Shown in pieces: positions 1-10,673 of a stretch of 64,000 bases of DNA. The stretch is from Kingdonia uniflora (lineage: Eukaryota > Streptophyta > Magnoliopsida > Ranunculales > Circaeasteraceae): positions 1,736,001-1,800,000 of the forward strand of contig JACGCM010000669.1 in assembly GCA_014058105.1 (NCBI GenBank). The letters are read 5' to 3'. The notes beneath the pieces are model-generated. The model was given only the letters and a program-made list of their open reading frames with translations. It did not search any database and was not told where the DNA came from. Position 1 is the stretch's first letter, and the number at the start of each line of letters is the position of its first letter. The position numbers and the translations under genes were made by a program.

Positions 1-597
1 GAGTCTTCCTCTTACCAATTTGGTGAATGGGATTATGAATAAGATTGGGGTTGTCTTGTTCAATTGAATGGGAACATGTGGGAGGTAATAAGTGTTTGTA
101 ACCATCAAAATGAAAAATGGGAGAATGAGGGAAAAGTGAGGAGGATATCCCCTGAGGATGTATTGCAGTTTTATGGGGTGAAGAATTATCACGCCAGTAG
201 TGGGGCATATTTCTGTGTGAGCGCAACTCGGCCTTACTTCTTCGATCTGAATTTAGCAGGTCGAGCCTGGAATGACAACGTAATATGGGTGAAGGGTAAT
301 TACCTTCAGAGATATGATAAAGAACCTTTGGATCTTCTATTTAGAACTGTAAAACAAAGTAAGTATAATAATGCATAGAGTATAATATTGAAATGTTTGA
401 ACTGATGATCTTTTGTTGATAATAAAATGTTGTGCATGGCAGGCCCGAAGTCCCAAGTGGAGAGGAAAGATTCGTTGTTGGACGAAGTTGATGAGGAAGA
501 GGTTGAGCTCAAATTTGTGTTGGAAGGACTTGGCCTTAGCATAAAGAAAAGGGTTGGGAGTAAGTCGAAAAAGGTTCAAAAATCTCAACCAGGCTGA
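1..597 (+). pseudogene. E1 antisense gene, N-terminal domain (putative gypsy-type transposon domain)
   Basis: This lies on the strand opposite to E1 gag-pol. The open stretch at 64-378 reads QMNGN-like (MNGNMWEV), then FFDLNLAGRAWN and WVKGNYL. These align by eye with E2 (minus strand, about 31175-30870) and E3 (61560-61870), which show MNGNFYEMMRVIEG or MNENFYKIMRVIEG, the HIQCYP motif and a GR-W-N motif. A consensus donor (AAAGTAAGT) at 359 and an acceptor (GGCAG) at 442 bound an 84-bp intron. The next exon starts with AGPKSQVERK and runs to a stop near 597. In architecture it resembles the domain known as Putative gypsy type transposon (PF04195), a family call made from memory. Molecular function is unknown. 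The 5' part lies outside the window. Decayed but recognisable. Confidence 0.6.
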
Positions 598-1084
598 TGG
601 CAGGTGTTGATGATGGAAAGAAGAAAGGAACTGGTGGGGAAGGTCGAATTAACTTGGCCAAGACCCCTAGAATTGACAGTTTGGTTCAACCAGAGTGTAT
701 TACGTCGAGTAAATTAGCTTGAATATTTCCAAAAAAATAGATGCTGAAGCGCCCGTCGGCCTCTGGTACCACTGGAAGTGGCAAGGTCGACATAAAAGAA
801 AAAAGGAGAAGGATTGAACCCTTGAGAAAGTCGGGGAAAAAGGTCACTAAAGAGTGACCTGCTGCTAAGGACAATCTTAAAGTGGTGGAGGAAAGGGCCA
901 GGCTGGCGGCTCTTCACGGAGAGGAGGACATGAGCAAGATGGCACGTCTTTATGTTTGATTATGTGAAATATTTATTTATTACATTTCGAGCTCACGCTG
1001 AGGTCAATTTGTGTTTTGTAGGTTGCTCGTTTGGTGAGGGGGATTTGGCTCGGAGTTTAAGAGGAAAAATTTGAGCTAAAGAAG
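598..1084 (+). pseudogene. E1 antisense gene, degenerate basic linker
   Basis: Lys/Arg/Ser-rich coding remnants without a long open frame connect the N-terminal domain to the coiled coil. A T-rich stretch ending TTTTGTAG at about 1012-1021 is a plausible splice acceptor, since coding similarity resumes immediately after it (VARLVRGIWLG). In E2 the matching linker (30546-30289, minus) is also basic and rich in K, R, S and P. No function can be assigned to this part by itself. Confidence 0.4.
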
Positions 1085-3383
1085 GTGAAGATCGAGCTTG
1101 AAAAGAAGGTAGCTCGAGCGAAGGCTGATGCTCTCAATAAAGTAAAGATGCTGGAGGCCCTGAAGACTTCCCACGCACTGGCGATTAGCCATTTACAAGT
1201 GGAGGCGAGAGCGAATCTAGAAGAGGTGGTGGCAGAGCGCGAAAGGCTTGAGCGCCACCTGATGTTGAAGGGATATTTCTAAAGATGAGGTGGATGCCAT
1301 TATGGTAGGCACCTATGTTGAGGAGGGAGATGATTAAGAAGTGGAAGAGGTTGCGGGGGGAGTTGTTGATGGACTGAATGGTGTCTCCTGCCAGATAGTG
1401 CTAGACAATCAAGGGGATGACACCGAACTCTCAGAGGGCGAGAATGAGAAGGTAGGGTAGAGAAACGACTTTTTATTAGTATTTTAGAAATGTCTTGTAA
1501 ATTGTTTGATTGTGTGTATTGAATAGACTTCTGTAGGCTGAGCTCTTCTATTTTGTAACCCTCTTATAGGCACTTAGAGAAATGAGTCTCAGAATAAAAG
1601 ATCTAGAGACCCAGCTGGCCTGGGAAAGAGAGATCTCCACATCCTCGCTGTCTTCGCAAGCGGAGCTGCAGGTTTGATCGGAACATGCCTTTTGACTTGT
1701 ATGCTATATTGACATAAAGCTGCCAAGTAAATAAGACAACATAGAACGTAGAGGCAGACCAAAAACTTGTTATCAGTTTTAGGAAAATGACACTAATATA
1801 GTGCATAGAAAAATTCAAAGTTTTAGATAAAGTAACATATAGAAAACATGTACCTTAGACCTTTAAATATATGTCATGGAGTATCCATATGAGATTGTAC
1901 TTTGACCTTTAAGTATAAAAGTAGTTGCACACGGTAGATGTTAGAAATTAGATAACTTTTTAGAAATGAGATATATATATATATATATACATGTTGATGG
2001 GTGTTCTGAATCAAACGTATATAATGTATCTATATTGTGCAGGTCAAATTAGATTCAGTTCGCTCGCGCAAAGATGGGGCGCTTCAATGTAACCGGGAAT
2101 TTGCAGAGGAGTTAGATAGGGTAAGGGAGGCGAATGAGGACAAGGAAGACTAGCATGTAAAGGTACATTTCAAATTTGTTGAGGCGACCCAGACTGTTGT
2201 CGACCTCATTCGTAAGATCGAGGAGAAAGATGCCGAAATTGACTAAGGGCTAAAAGAGTTTGTGGAGATAAAAGAATATGCTGAGAAGCTTCAAAGTCGG
2301 ATTGACACGCTGATGGTAAAGAGTAGGCAGGCTGAAATGGCTCAATACCATATTCAGGTGCTAGAAAGATCAGAGGGACAATCTCGAGCTGATCTTCAAA
2401 ATTGTAGAAGCGAGATGGAGCGACTAAAACAAAAAATGATTGAAAAAGATAACGAGCTGAAGGTAGCTCGAGAGAATCTATCGGCTTCGGAAGCTGCAGC
2501 CGAATACTTGCATATAACCCTACATTCCAAGGATATGGAGTTTCGAGCGATGCAACGAAGGTGTGACGAGTAAAATGTGAGGGTGGCATGATTAAAGTCC
2601 GAATTGGCGTAAGCCAATGCGCGCGTCAGGAACGCCGAGGCTAAAGAGCGCTCGAGGAGTATAAATGATATTAAGGTTCCTCTAGTCCAAGGAGATGTAG
2701 TTAGCCTGTCAGGTCAAATTAGGGAGTTGAAAGGTGACGTAGCTCGAATTCAGGGGCATGTACAGAAAGGGAATACAAGCTTAAGAAAGTGCCAACATAA
2801 GTTGGATGCTGCTCTTGTTAGGGAGAAGGTCTTAGAAGAGGAAATCTGGGCAAAAAAAATTCTGATGAAGAAGAAAGATGACTTGTTAAAGGATACTTCG
2901 GCCAGGGAAGAGTTGACTGCAGAAATTGTGAGACTTTGCGCTCAGGTGGCGGTCCTAGAGGCTACTAATTAGGCTGAATCAGCTAAAGCTGTAAAAAAAT
3001 TGGAAGAGAGTATAACTTTTGATGCTTTGACAAAAAGGGAAATGGCACATCAGAAGAGACTATATGCGATTTTGGAGTCGCGCCTTGTAAAGGTGAGATT
3101 TTACTTTTCAAGGATAGTTGTATCTCATGCATCATGCTCAGACCTGTTAAAGTCGACCGTTGTGTATTTTGTAGGGGAAGTAAAAAGACTTGAGTTAGAA
3201 CGAGATACCTTGTTCAAGAGTTTGTCTGACAAGGGATACATTTGTAGAGTTAATATAGATCAAGGGAACAGTATGGCCTTCATGGATACGAATTTAGACC
3301 CTCGACCTGCTGATCTGATAGAGAGTGGCAGAGTTGCTATAACTTCCAAACTGAATTCTGATCGACCTCCTGTTGTAGGGTAA
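1085..3383 (+). pseudogene. E1 antisense gene, coiled-coil region
   Basis: Three open stretches (1085-1282, 2262-2573, 2727-2972) and a last one at 3000-3383 are rich in E, K, L, A and R with heptad spacing, for example EKKVARAKADALNKVKMLEA and DNELKVARENLSASEAA. This is typical of a long coiled coil. Likely introns interrupt it: about 1671-2040 (CTGCAG then GT, ending TTGTGCAG) and about 3094-3173 (AAGGTGAG to TTTTGTAG). The C-terminal stretch around 3260-3340 (MAFMDTNLDPRPADL) aligns with the tails of E2 and E3 (F-D-x-G-x-D, then P). Stops between blocks show decay. It is probably an oligomerising protein of the antisense transcription unit; role unknown. Confidence 0.6.
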
Positions 3384-3453
3384 AACATGTTTGACATCCC
3401 AACAGCAAAAAACAATCCATTATAATGTGACCTAAAAATAAATAGTATATGTC

Positions 3454-3935
3454 GCAAACATATTGAAATAGATGAAAGCTAGTATGACCTTTGCCTTATC
3501 TTATGTCTGGTGGGGTCTTTGATATAAAACAAGTTTTTACATTTGTTTTAATCGCAAAGATGGGTTGAGTCAGTCAAACCAAGTAAATCTTGATTTAGCT
3601 GTAGTAATGTTGCAGACATATTGAAGGGGATAAAGGCTAGTATTACCTTTGCCTTATCTTATGCCTGTAACAGTCGTTGATATAAAATAAGTTTCTACAT
3701 TTGTTTTAATAGCAGAGATTTAGTAGAGTCAGCCATACCAAGTGTTATCCTTGATTTAACTGGTATAATGCCCTAAACAAGTTGAAGTAGATGAAGGCTA
3801 GTATTGCCTTTGCCCTATCTTATGTTTGGTAGAGTCTTTCATATAAAACAAGTTTCTACATTTGTTTTAATCGCAGAGATTTAGTAGAGTTAGCCAAGCC
3901 AAGTGTTATCCTTAATTTAACTGGCATAAGATCGA
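3454..3935. repeat. E1 tandem repeat, about 160-bp unit, three copies
   Basis: Three successive copies begin at about 3454, 3612 and 3773. Each contains GAAxGCTAGTAT, then CCTTTGCC(T/C)TATCTTATG, then ATATAAAACAAGTTT-TACATTTGTTTTAAT. The block separates the antisense gene from the end of the minus-strand pol. That is the same place where E2 and E3 carry their own, different tandem repeats. Confidence 0.85.
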
Positions 3936-4121
3936 TCGAAAGCTAGTATTATCTATGTTTTAATCTATATAATGTAGTTGAATCTACGCGAGTAGAGAGA
4001 TGTTGTGAAAAAATTTGAAGTTTCATTGATCAGTTCAGAATTTATATTGGATGGAGATGAAAATCTCACTTTTGGATTTGAAAAAGCAAAAGCGAGAAAT
4101 AGAAATTGAGTAGTGATATGC
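3936..4121. other. E1 spacer between tandem repeat and pol
   Basis: AT-rich spacer downstream of the E1 integrase stop, as read on the minus strand. It continues the repeat-like wording for a few dozen bases (AAAGCTAGTATTATC). I see no gene in it. Confidence 0.5.
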
Positions 4122-5110
4122 TTAATGATAGTACCGTTTCAGTCGCCTAGTATTCCAAGGATTTGAAATGGGGATTCCCTCTTTTGTCATGAGATAATAT
4201 GATCCAGGGCCTGAGAGACTTGTGACAATAAATGGACCCTCCCAATTGTCGATTAATTTTATAGCGTGAGGCTCTTTGTGATGTTGAGGAATCTCTTTGA
4301 GGACGAGATCATCAATTTGGAAGACACGTTTTTTGATTCGGCTGTTATATGATATGGCTAGCATATGATGATTTTGACCAAGGTTAGTGATGGTGCGTTC
4401 CCTGGTTTTATCAATCATATTGAGGTTACAAGCCAATTCGAACTCATTTTCCTCGTCAGTCAGCTCATGATCTCGAACTGGATGATGGTATTCAGAAGGA
4501 ATGGTAGCCTCAGTGCCATAGGCTAGGAGGAATATGGTGCATCTTGTTGACTGTCTGGGCATGGTACGATATGTCCATAGGACATGAGGTAGTTCTCAAA
4601 CCTAGTTCCCTTTTTTTATAAGTGAAGTCATTTTTTGAGTCCATCCACGATGGTTTTGTTGGTGATTTTAGCTTGGCCATTGCCTTGGGGATAGTAAGGA
4701 TTGGATGGTAAGTGGATGATATTGTGTTGGTTGAGGAAGGTTACAATTTTTTCTCTAACAAATTGGGGCCCGTTATCGATACAAATTAGGTGGGGGCACC
4801 CAAACTGAGTGATGATGTGTTCCCAGATAAAAGAGATGACCTCTTCTTCTCTGGTTCGACATAGTGGAACTACTTATACCCATTTCATAAAATAATTGGT
4901 AGCTACGAGTAGGTGACGGCGGTTACCTAGTGAGTTAGGGAATTCACCGATGAGATCAAGTGCCCATCTTTAAAATGGCCAGAACACCTTGCTTGCATGG
5001 AGTTTGAGCACAGGGGCGTGTATCATGTGTCCATGTCTTTGGCAGGCGTCACATCTACGTGAGTACTCCTCTGTTTGCTTGCACATATTAGGCTAAAATA
5101 CTCCTTGTGT
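4122..5110 (-). pseudogene. E1 integrase (Ty3/gypsy), inactivated
   Basis: Read on the minus strand, the domains appear in order. The zinc-binding part ends in RRCDACQRHGHMIH (5071-5030). The core has a DLIGEFP motif near 4945 and CIDNGPQF near 4780. The PQGNGQ motif near 4690 is followed by AKITNKT, so the catalytic Glu is replaced by Lys. The C-terminal part is an open frame of 146 residues (4562-4122) with the ENEFELACNL and DNWEGPF motifs usual in this lineage. Several stops interrupt the upstream part. The product would be nuclear and would insert retrotransposon cDNA; here it should be inactive. Confidence 0.9.
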
Positions 5111-5254
5111 TATAGCTCTGTTTGCTAGTGATCGACCTGCGGCATGGGAGCCATAGTCCCCTTCATGTAGTTTGCGGAGCATTTTATCTGCTTTTGGTTT
5201 GAAGAGGCATTTGAGGTCAGGTATCATGATGGAAAGGTATTATAGCATACCATT

Positions 5255-6417
5255 TTAATTTGTGTAGCGCTTAGAGTTGTTGATCAGCTGTCGGCGCTCT
5301 TTTAAATCTGCTAGAAGTGGTCTATTATAACTGTTGTCGACACCGAGGTAGGCTAAGAAAGGCTTTTGCCAATCGTCACCTCCCCCTTTATCGCACCCAG
5401 TGTTGATCGTGCATGCAAAAATACGATCAATGCTGGGGATTGAAATGATTTTGATCTGGAGATATCGAGCTTCTGTACCCAAGACCTTGGCTAGGTATGC
5501 CAAGGAATTAACGTGTCTGTTTTTACCTCGAGGAAGATAATCAATAGTTGCTTTCACGAACTTGCTTATCCTATCTGCAACAAGGGTTGCATATTCGATC
5601 ATCTTTCCATTCTTCTTATATTGCTCAGAGTAATGGTGGACGATGAGTATAAATCTGTGTAAACTGAGAGTTTGGGGACATCGAGCTCAGGAGCGAGGTC
5701 GAGTCCATGAATATGAGCTTTGTATTTGGTGACACTATTTGAGACCTCAAAATCCAAGCGGATTGATTTCTCAATTCTGTCATTGGAAGGGGTAATCAAT
5801 GCGATTCTGATTCATGACGCTGCGGGTCCTGCTGATCCATCCGTAAGAAGTCTCCACCCTTTTGTTGTAATCCATTCAGCTCGTTCGTCAAACAGTTTGG
5901 GGGGTTGATCTTTGGGAGTTTCTTTTGTAAGGTCAGGGTCATGCTCCTCCTACTTGGCATCTTCCACTGGAAAATCTGCGAGAAAATCGGCAACGGCCTG
6001 ACCCTTCTCAGAATGACGTTGTTCAAACTTGATATCATGTTCTCCCAAACTGACTGACAACTGTTGCACTCTTCTTGATTTTTCTTTCTTGGATAGAACT
6101 TCCCGAAGTGGGTAGTTCGTTATGACTTTGACTGAATGAGCTTAGAAGTAGTGTTTGAGTTTCTGTAAAGTGTAAACAAGAGTAAGAAGAAGTTTCTCAA
6201 TTTTGGAGTACCTCGTTTCTATTGGATTGAGGGTTTTACTGATGAAGTAGACTGGTTTCTTGATTTTCCCTTCAAGGCAAATGAGAATCGAGCTAAGTGA
6301 AGTATCTGTGACTACTAGGTAGATAATCAGTTCCTCATTGTCTACTGAGGTGCTTATTATGAGAGACCTTCTCAAATTGGTTTTGAGATCTTGAAAAGCT
6401 ACTTCGCATTCTGGTGT
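5255..6417 (-). pseudogene. E1 RNase H domains and linker
   Basis: Read on the minus strand from 6375, the RT-linked RNase H begins with YFISKTLNPIETRYSKIEKL, a hallmark of plant gypsy polyproteins. A second RNase H-like domain follows at 5900-5602 (TPSNDRIEKSIRLDFE). The linker to integrase contains YLPRGKNRHVNSLAYL (about 5560-5510), where most relatives have ADAL. Frameshifts and stops split it. The reverse transcriptase that should precede it is missing because of the deletion that ends at about 6417. Confidence 0.9.
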
Positions 6418-6623
6418 TTATGTCGTTTGAGTGTTGTCAAACGAGCTTGTCATTATGTGTCGAGCTCTTTTTCATGGAGCCCCCGATCCTTAGTTAACTG
6501 AAGTTCGAGCTCGGCGCTTTTATCTGTTTCGGTGTTGAGATTCGTCCGTAGCTCTGTAAGTTGCCCTGACTATATTAAAACATCGAGCTGGGTGCCTGTA
6601 GCCAGTCGTCTAGAAGTAACCAT
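6418..6623 (-). pseudogene. E1 gag N-terminal stub
   Basis: A start codon on the minus strand at 6623 is followed by Thr/Arg-rich and then charged residues. The nucleotide sequence at 6425-6540 (TGTCAAACGAGCTTGTC, then GAAGTTCGAGCTCGGCGC) closely matches B at 12240-12320, where the full gag N-terminus is present. At 6417 the stub is joined directly to RNase H sequence, so only the first 65-70 codons of gag remain. Confidence 0.75.
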
Positions 6624-6675
6624 GATTGAAAATTATAGTGAAAAAATACCTTAGGATATCGTGGAAATGTAAAAT

Positions 6676-6695
6676 TTCCCACAGACGGCGCCAAA
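6676..6695 (-). promoter_or_regulatory. E1 primer binding site
   Basis: On the minus strand the LTR end is followed directly by TTTGGCGCCGTCTGTGGGAA. The same motif follows the LTRs of B, E2 and, with changes, E5. Its position and conservation identify it as the tRNA primer site for minus-strand DNA synthesis. I do not assign the tRNA. Confidence 0.85.
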
Positions 6696-7317
6696 TGTAA
6701 TGACCAAATTTAGTAAGCACATAATGGCTTGGAATTCGCTATCATACCAATGAACCTGCGATAATCTTTTAATGGAAAGCAAGAAATGACACAGGTGATT
6801 TTAGCGTGGAAAACCTCTAAATATGTAAAAAATCGCGACCTCGAGTGGAGGATTTTTGTAAAAGTATCTTTGTTGCTTGAGGTGGATATCTTATTACAAG
6901 TGATATCTAGATGTAGAAATGCTTGAACCTTGTAACTTAAAAGTTTGAATATTTATGAAAATCTAGAACAAGTAGTTTCTTGGTGATCTCTTGTGTAATT
7001 TTTCTGGTCCTTATCTCTTCTGGGACTTCTCTTTTATATAGGCCTTCTCCGTAGTTCTTCATCGTGCTAGAGCACGCTCTCCGAACAATGTGGCTAGTAG
7101 CGATTGACTGAGTAACTGACGATTTCATGAGTGACAGGTGTCTTTGATTGGTTAAGGTTTTTCAGTTTGAAGTTCGACCCACATTTTTCACCAGTTTGTA
7201 GGGTAGGTTAAAATGTTGGCTGGAGAAGTCATGTTAAAATTGCGTGAGTCTGAGATGGAGGTAATTCGGACTGGCGACAGCTCAATTTTAGGTGAGATCG
7301 GGGGATAGGTCCCTACA
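6696..7317 (-). repeat. E1 5' LTR
   Basis: A 622-bp LTR on the minus strand, starting TGTAGGGACC (7317) and ending with TTACA (6696). It is homologous across its length to the B LTR (12495-13074). A TATA-like motif (CTATATAAAAG on the minus strand, about 7040-7030) lies mid-LTR, as expected for the U3 promoter. The primer binding site follows immediately. The matching 3' LTR lies left of the window. Confidence 0.9.
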
Positions 7318-7655
7318 CATACCATGATGATAGATACGGGAAGTGACATCGAAATCCTATTTCAAAGCACAATCGAGCAAATGGGATTAAGAAAACAAGT
7401 GAAGCCAGGCGATATCGATATCAGCAAATTCAATGCATCTCAAGAAGAAATAGAAGGAAAAATCATCCTACCAATAATAGCCGAACAAACAACCCTCAAC
7501 GTAACATTCTACGTCATCAATGCAACATTTCAATTTTTGGGGATTATGGGGCGTTGCTGGTTACACAACATGCATGCGATCCCTTTCACTCATCATTAAA
7601 CACTTCAATTTAAATATAATGGGGGTATCTGCGAGATTAAAGGGAGCCAAAAGTG
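7318..7655 (+). pseudogene. Orphan gypsy protease fragment
   Basis: A 91-residue open frame (7324-7599) starts MMIDTGSDIEILFQ, with the D-T-G-S active-site motif of retroviral-type aspartic proteases. It ends LGIMGRCWLHNM, where relatives have GR-W-H-M. Homology continues past the stop to 7655 (GGICEIKGSQ). It is on the plus strand, opposite to both neighbours, and is bounded by LTR ends on each side: the E1 LTR on the left and a B-type LTR stub on the right. It is therefore a sliver of an older element that was the target of later insertions. It could belong to E4, which has the same orientation, but nothing proves this. Confidence 0.8.
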
Positions 7656-7703
7656 TAGGGACTTATTCCTCAATCTCACTCAAAATCGAGCTCGCGAAGG
7701 AGG
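7656..7703 (+). repeat. 48-bp LTR stub of the E1/B family, plus orientation
   Basis: TGTAGGGACTTATTCCTCAA and the next 28 bases match the first bases of the B LTR (its minus-strand start at 13074), but in the opposite orientation to B. At about 7703 it switches abruptly to minus-strand pol sequence equal to E1 around 5005. This marks a rearrangement junction, not a normal element end. Confidence 0.7.
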
Positions 7704-8421
7704 AGTTTGAGCGCAGGGGCGCGTATCATATGTCCATGTCTCTGGCAGGTGTCACACCTGCGAGAATACTCTTCTGCTTGCTTGCACATGCCGGGCCAGA
7801 ATATTCCTTGAGTTATAACTCAGTTTGCCAATGCTCTACCTACGGCGTGGGAGCCACAAGTTCCTTCGTGTAATTCGCGGAGCAGTTTGTCTGCTTTTAA
7901 CTTCGAGAGGCACTTGAGATAAGGCCCTGTTACGAAAAGGCGGTAAAGCGTACCATTTTGAGTGATGTAACACTTTAAGTTGTTGATCAGCTGTCAGCGT
8001 TCTTTTGAATCTGCTGGAAGTGGTCCTTTGCACTTGTTGTCGACACCGAGGTAGGGTAAGAAAGGCTTTCGCCAATCGTCGTTTCCCCCTTTATCGCCCC
8101 CAGTGTTGATCATGCATACAAATATGCAATCAATGCCAGGGGCTGAAATGATTTCGATCTAGAGATATCGAGCTTCTGTACCCAAGACCCCAATTAGATA
8201 TGCCAAGGAATCGGCGTGTCTGTTTTCTCCTCAAGGAAGATATTCGAGAGTTGCTTTCGTGAACTTACTCATCCTATCTGCAATGAGGGCTACGTATTCG
8301 ATCATCTTCCTGTTCTTCTTGTATTGCTCAGAATAATGATGAGCAATGAATCGGTGTCAACTGAGAGTTCGGGGACATTGAGCTCAAGTGCGATGTCGAG
8401 TCCGTGAATGAGAACTTTATA
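7704..8421 (-). pseudogene. B integrase zinc-binding start and linker
   Basis: Nucleotide-level copy of E1 5005-5800 (for example ATCATATGTCCATGTCTCTGGCAGG). It codes, on the minus strand, for the linker after RNase H and the zinc-finger start of integrase. The integrase catalytic core is absent because the sequence ends at the 7703 junction. Many stops; inactive. Confidence 0.8.
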
Positions 8422-9116
8422 CTATGTAACATTATTTGAGGCCTCAAAATCCAAGCGGATTGATTTCTCAATTCTATCATTTGAAGGGGTAATCAAAACG
8501 ATCCCGATTCCTGACCCTGTGGGTCCTGCTGATCTATCTGTGAGAAGCCTCCACCCTGACATAGTGATCCAGCCAGCTCGTTCGTCGAATGGCTTGGGAG
8601 TTAGATTCTCTGGGGTACTTTCGGTAAGGTCTAAGTCGTGCTCCTCCCACTCGGGATCTTCCACTGGAAAATCCGTGAGAAAATTGGCAACGGCCTGACC
8701 TTTTTCAGAATGACACAGTTCAAACTTGATATCATGTTCGCACAAACTGACTGACCATTATTACACTCTTCGTGACTTCTCTTTTTTGGACAAAACTTCC
8801 CAAAGTGGGTAGTTCGTCATAACTTTGACAGAATGTGCTTGGAAGTAGTTCTTGAGTTTCTGCGAAGTGTAAACATGGGTGAGAAGAAGTTTCTTAATTG
8901 TAGCGTTGCTTGCTTCTGCTGGTGTAAGAGTTTTGCTGATGAAGAAGACTGGTTTTTCTATTTTCCCTTCCAGGTGAATGGGAACCGAGCTGAGAGAAAT
9001 ATCTGTGATTGCTAGGTAGAATATCAGTTCCTCATTACCTACTGGGATGCTCATTATGGGAGACCTCCCCAAATAGATTTTGAGATCCTAAAAAACAACT
9101 TCGCATTCTGGTGTCC
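8422..9116 (-). pseudogene. B RNase H domains
   Basis: Minus-strand frames 9072-8761 and 8745-8422 encode the RT-linked RNase H (FFISKTLTPAEASNATIKKL, then ALSK-like VLSKKEKSRRV) and a second RNase H-like domain. The second has GWRLLTDRSAGPTGSGIG, where the usual catalytic D-G-(A/S)-S motif reads TDRSAG. A stop lies between the two frames. This follows directly on the RT part. Confidence 0.85.
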
Positions 9117-10150
9117 ATGTGACTTCTACAGTTGGTTGACCCCATCCTCGTTTGGTATATCCGTGGAGTAATTGGAATAGCCAATGGCAGCGGTCTAAAG
9201 ATTTAGAGAAGAAACGGTTGATCGCGGCAATCTTGCTGGCGAGTTTTTGAACGTCTTTTGTTGTCGTTGGAGAAGGCATGTCGAGGAAAGTTTGAATTTG
9301 ATATGGATCAGCTTCAATCCTTTTCTTGTAGATGAGGTGGCTAAGAAAGCGGCCAGAATGTACCCCAAATTGATACTTACCAGGGTTGAGATGCATTCTA
9401 TAAGATCGAAGGATGTTGAATATTGTGTTGAGATCTGAGATGTGAATTTCTGACTGTTCGTTTTTGCATAAGAGATCATCGATGTAGACTTCAACAATTT
9501 TTACCAGGTGTGCTTTGAACATAGTAGTCATCAATCGTTGATATGTGGCCCCTGCCTTCTTGGGCCTGAAGGGCATGACTTTGTAACAGTAAAGGCCACT
9601 TTTGGTGATGAACGTTGTCTTCTCTTGATCTTCTTTCAGAAGTGGTATTTGATTATATCCTTAAGCAGCGTCCATCATAGATAGGAGGTCATGGCCTACA
9701 GTAGAATCAAGGATCTGGTGATTGCTAGGATGTGGAAAACTATCCTTTGGAGTATGTTTGCTCAGATATGTGAAATCTACACAAACAACAACGATGTTAG
9801 ATATCCATTCCAAATACTTGGCTTCTCAAATGAATCCCACTTTGATCAATTTCTCGATCTCAATGTTAACTTCATCTTGAAGACGAGGTGAAAGTCGTCG
9901 CTATTTCTGTTTGACCGTTGTGGCATTGACGTTGATGGCTAACTTGTGACAAGCCATAACTGGATTGACTCTGGGCATTTCTTTGAAAGACCATGCAAAA
10001 ATGTCTCGATTGAGTTGCAGGAACTGGATGAAAGCGTCTTTCTCATGCTGAACCAGCTTGGTTCCGATGAACGTGCCCCAGCTAGGTCCATCAATGTTGA
10101 CATATTATGTGGGTTCCTCCGTAGGTGATTGGTCGCCGAGGTGATCAATT
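9117..10150 (-). pseudogene. B reverse transcriptase
   Basis: Read on the minus strand, the domain start has the WISNIVVV and TPKDSFPHP motifs (about 9830-9740). Next come GYNQIPL, then VMPFRPKKAGATYQRLM where relatives have MPFGLKNAGATYQ. The catalytic box is VYIDDLLCK (about 9490-9465). The 3' part is an open frame of 162 residues (9576-9088) covering palm and thumb, followed by connection sequence (DPYQIQTFLDMPSPTTTKDV). Stops upstream and the Gly-to-Arg and Leu/Asn changes in the MPFGLKN box suggest decay. Confidence 0.9.
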
Positions 10151-10673
10151 TTATGTAATTGCTATGCGGCCAATATGTCTGAAGTATCTAGGATGGCAGA
10201 GATAGAATTTTTACAAGCTCGAGAAATTTTATGACTACCTCTGATCTCATAAATACCATTGTCGCACTTGAACCGGAGCGCTTGATGATAGGTGGAAGCA
10301 ATTGTTTCCATGTTGTGTATCCAGCAGCCGCCCATAATCCCAAGATAGTGAGACTTGGCATTGATGACGTTGAAAGTGACGTCGATAGTGGCCAGTCCCG
10401 CGGTAATAGGTATGATAATCTTGCTTACTCGTTCTTCCCTGGAGCCATTGAACCCACTGATATTTGTATCGCCTTGAATGACTTAGTCGGCCAAGCCCAT
10501 CTGGTTGATCGTACTCTGAAAAGGAATTTCAATACCGCTTCCAGTATCGATCATCATTGTGTGCATGATAAACTTTTTCATCTTGAGTATTATGACTAAT
10601 GCATCATGATGTGGAAATTTGACATGGCTAGTATCGTAATCCTTAAAGAGATTCTGAGTTGGCGATTGCTTGA
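10151..10673 (-). pseudogene. B aspartic protease
   Basis: Minus-strand translation around 10570-10240 gives MMIDTGSGIEIPFQ with the active-site D-T-G-S, ending LGIMGGCWIHNM. It is the same domain as the plus-strand orphan protease at 7318. It follows gag and precedes RT in the usual Ty3/gypsy order. Frame is broken in places. A long opposite-strand open frame here is only a shadow. Confidence 0.8.

Noticed and set aside
3454..3935. CRISPR-like array
   Set aside because: Units are about 160 bp and tandem without spacers, in a plant transposon.
10231..10599. Plus-strand open frame of 122 residues
   Set aside because: Shadow of the minus-strand B protease, which has the DTGS and LGIMG motifs in the right order between gag and RT.
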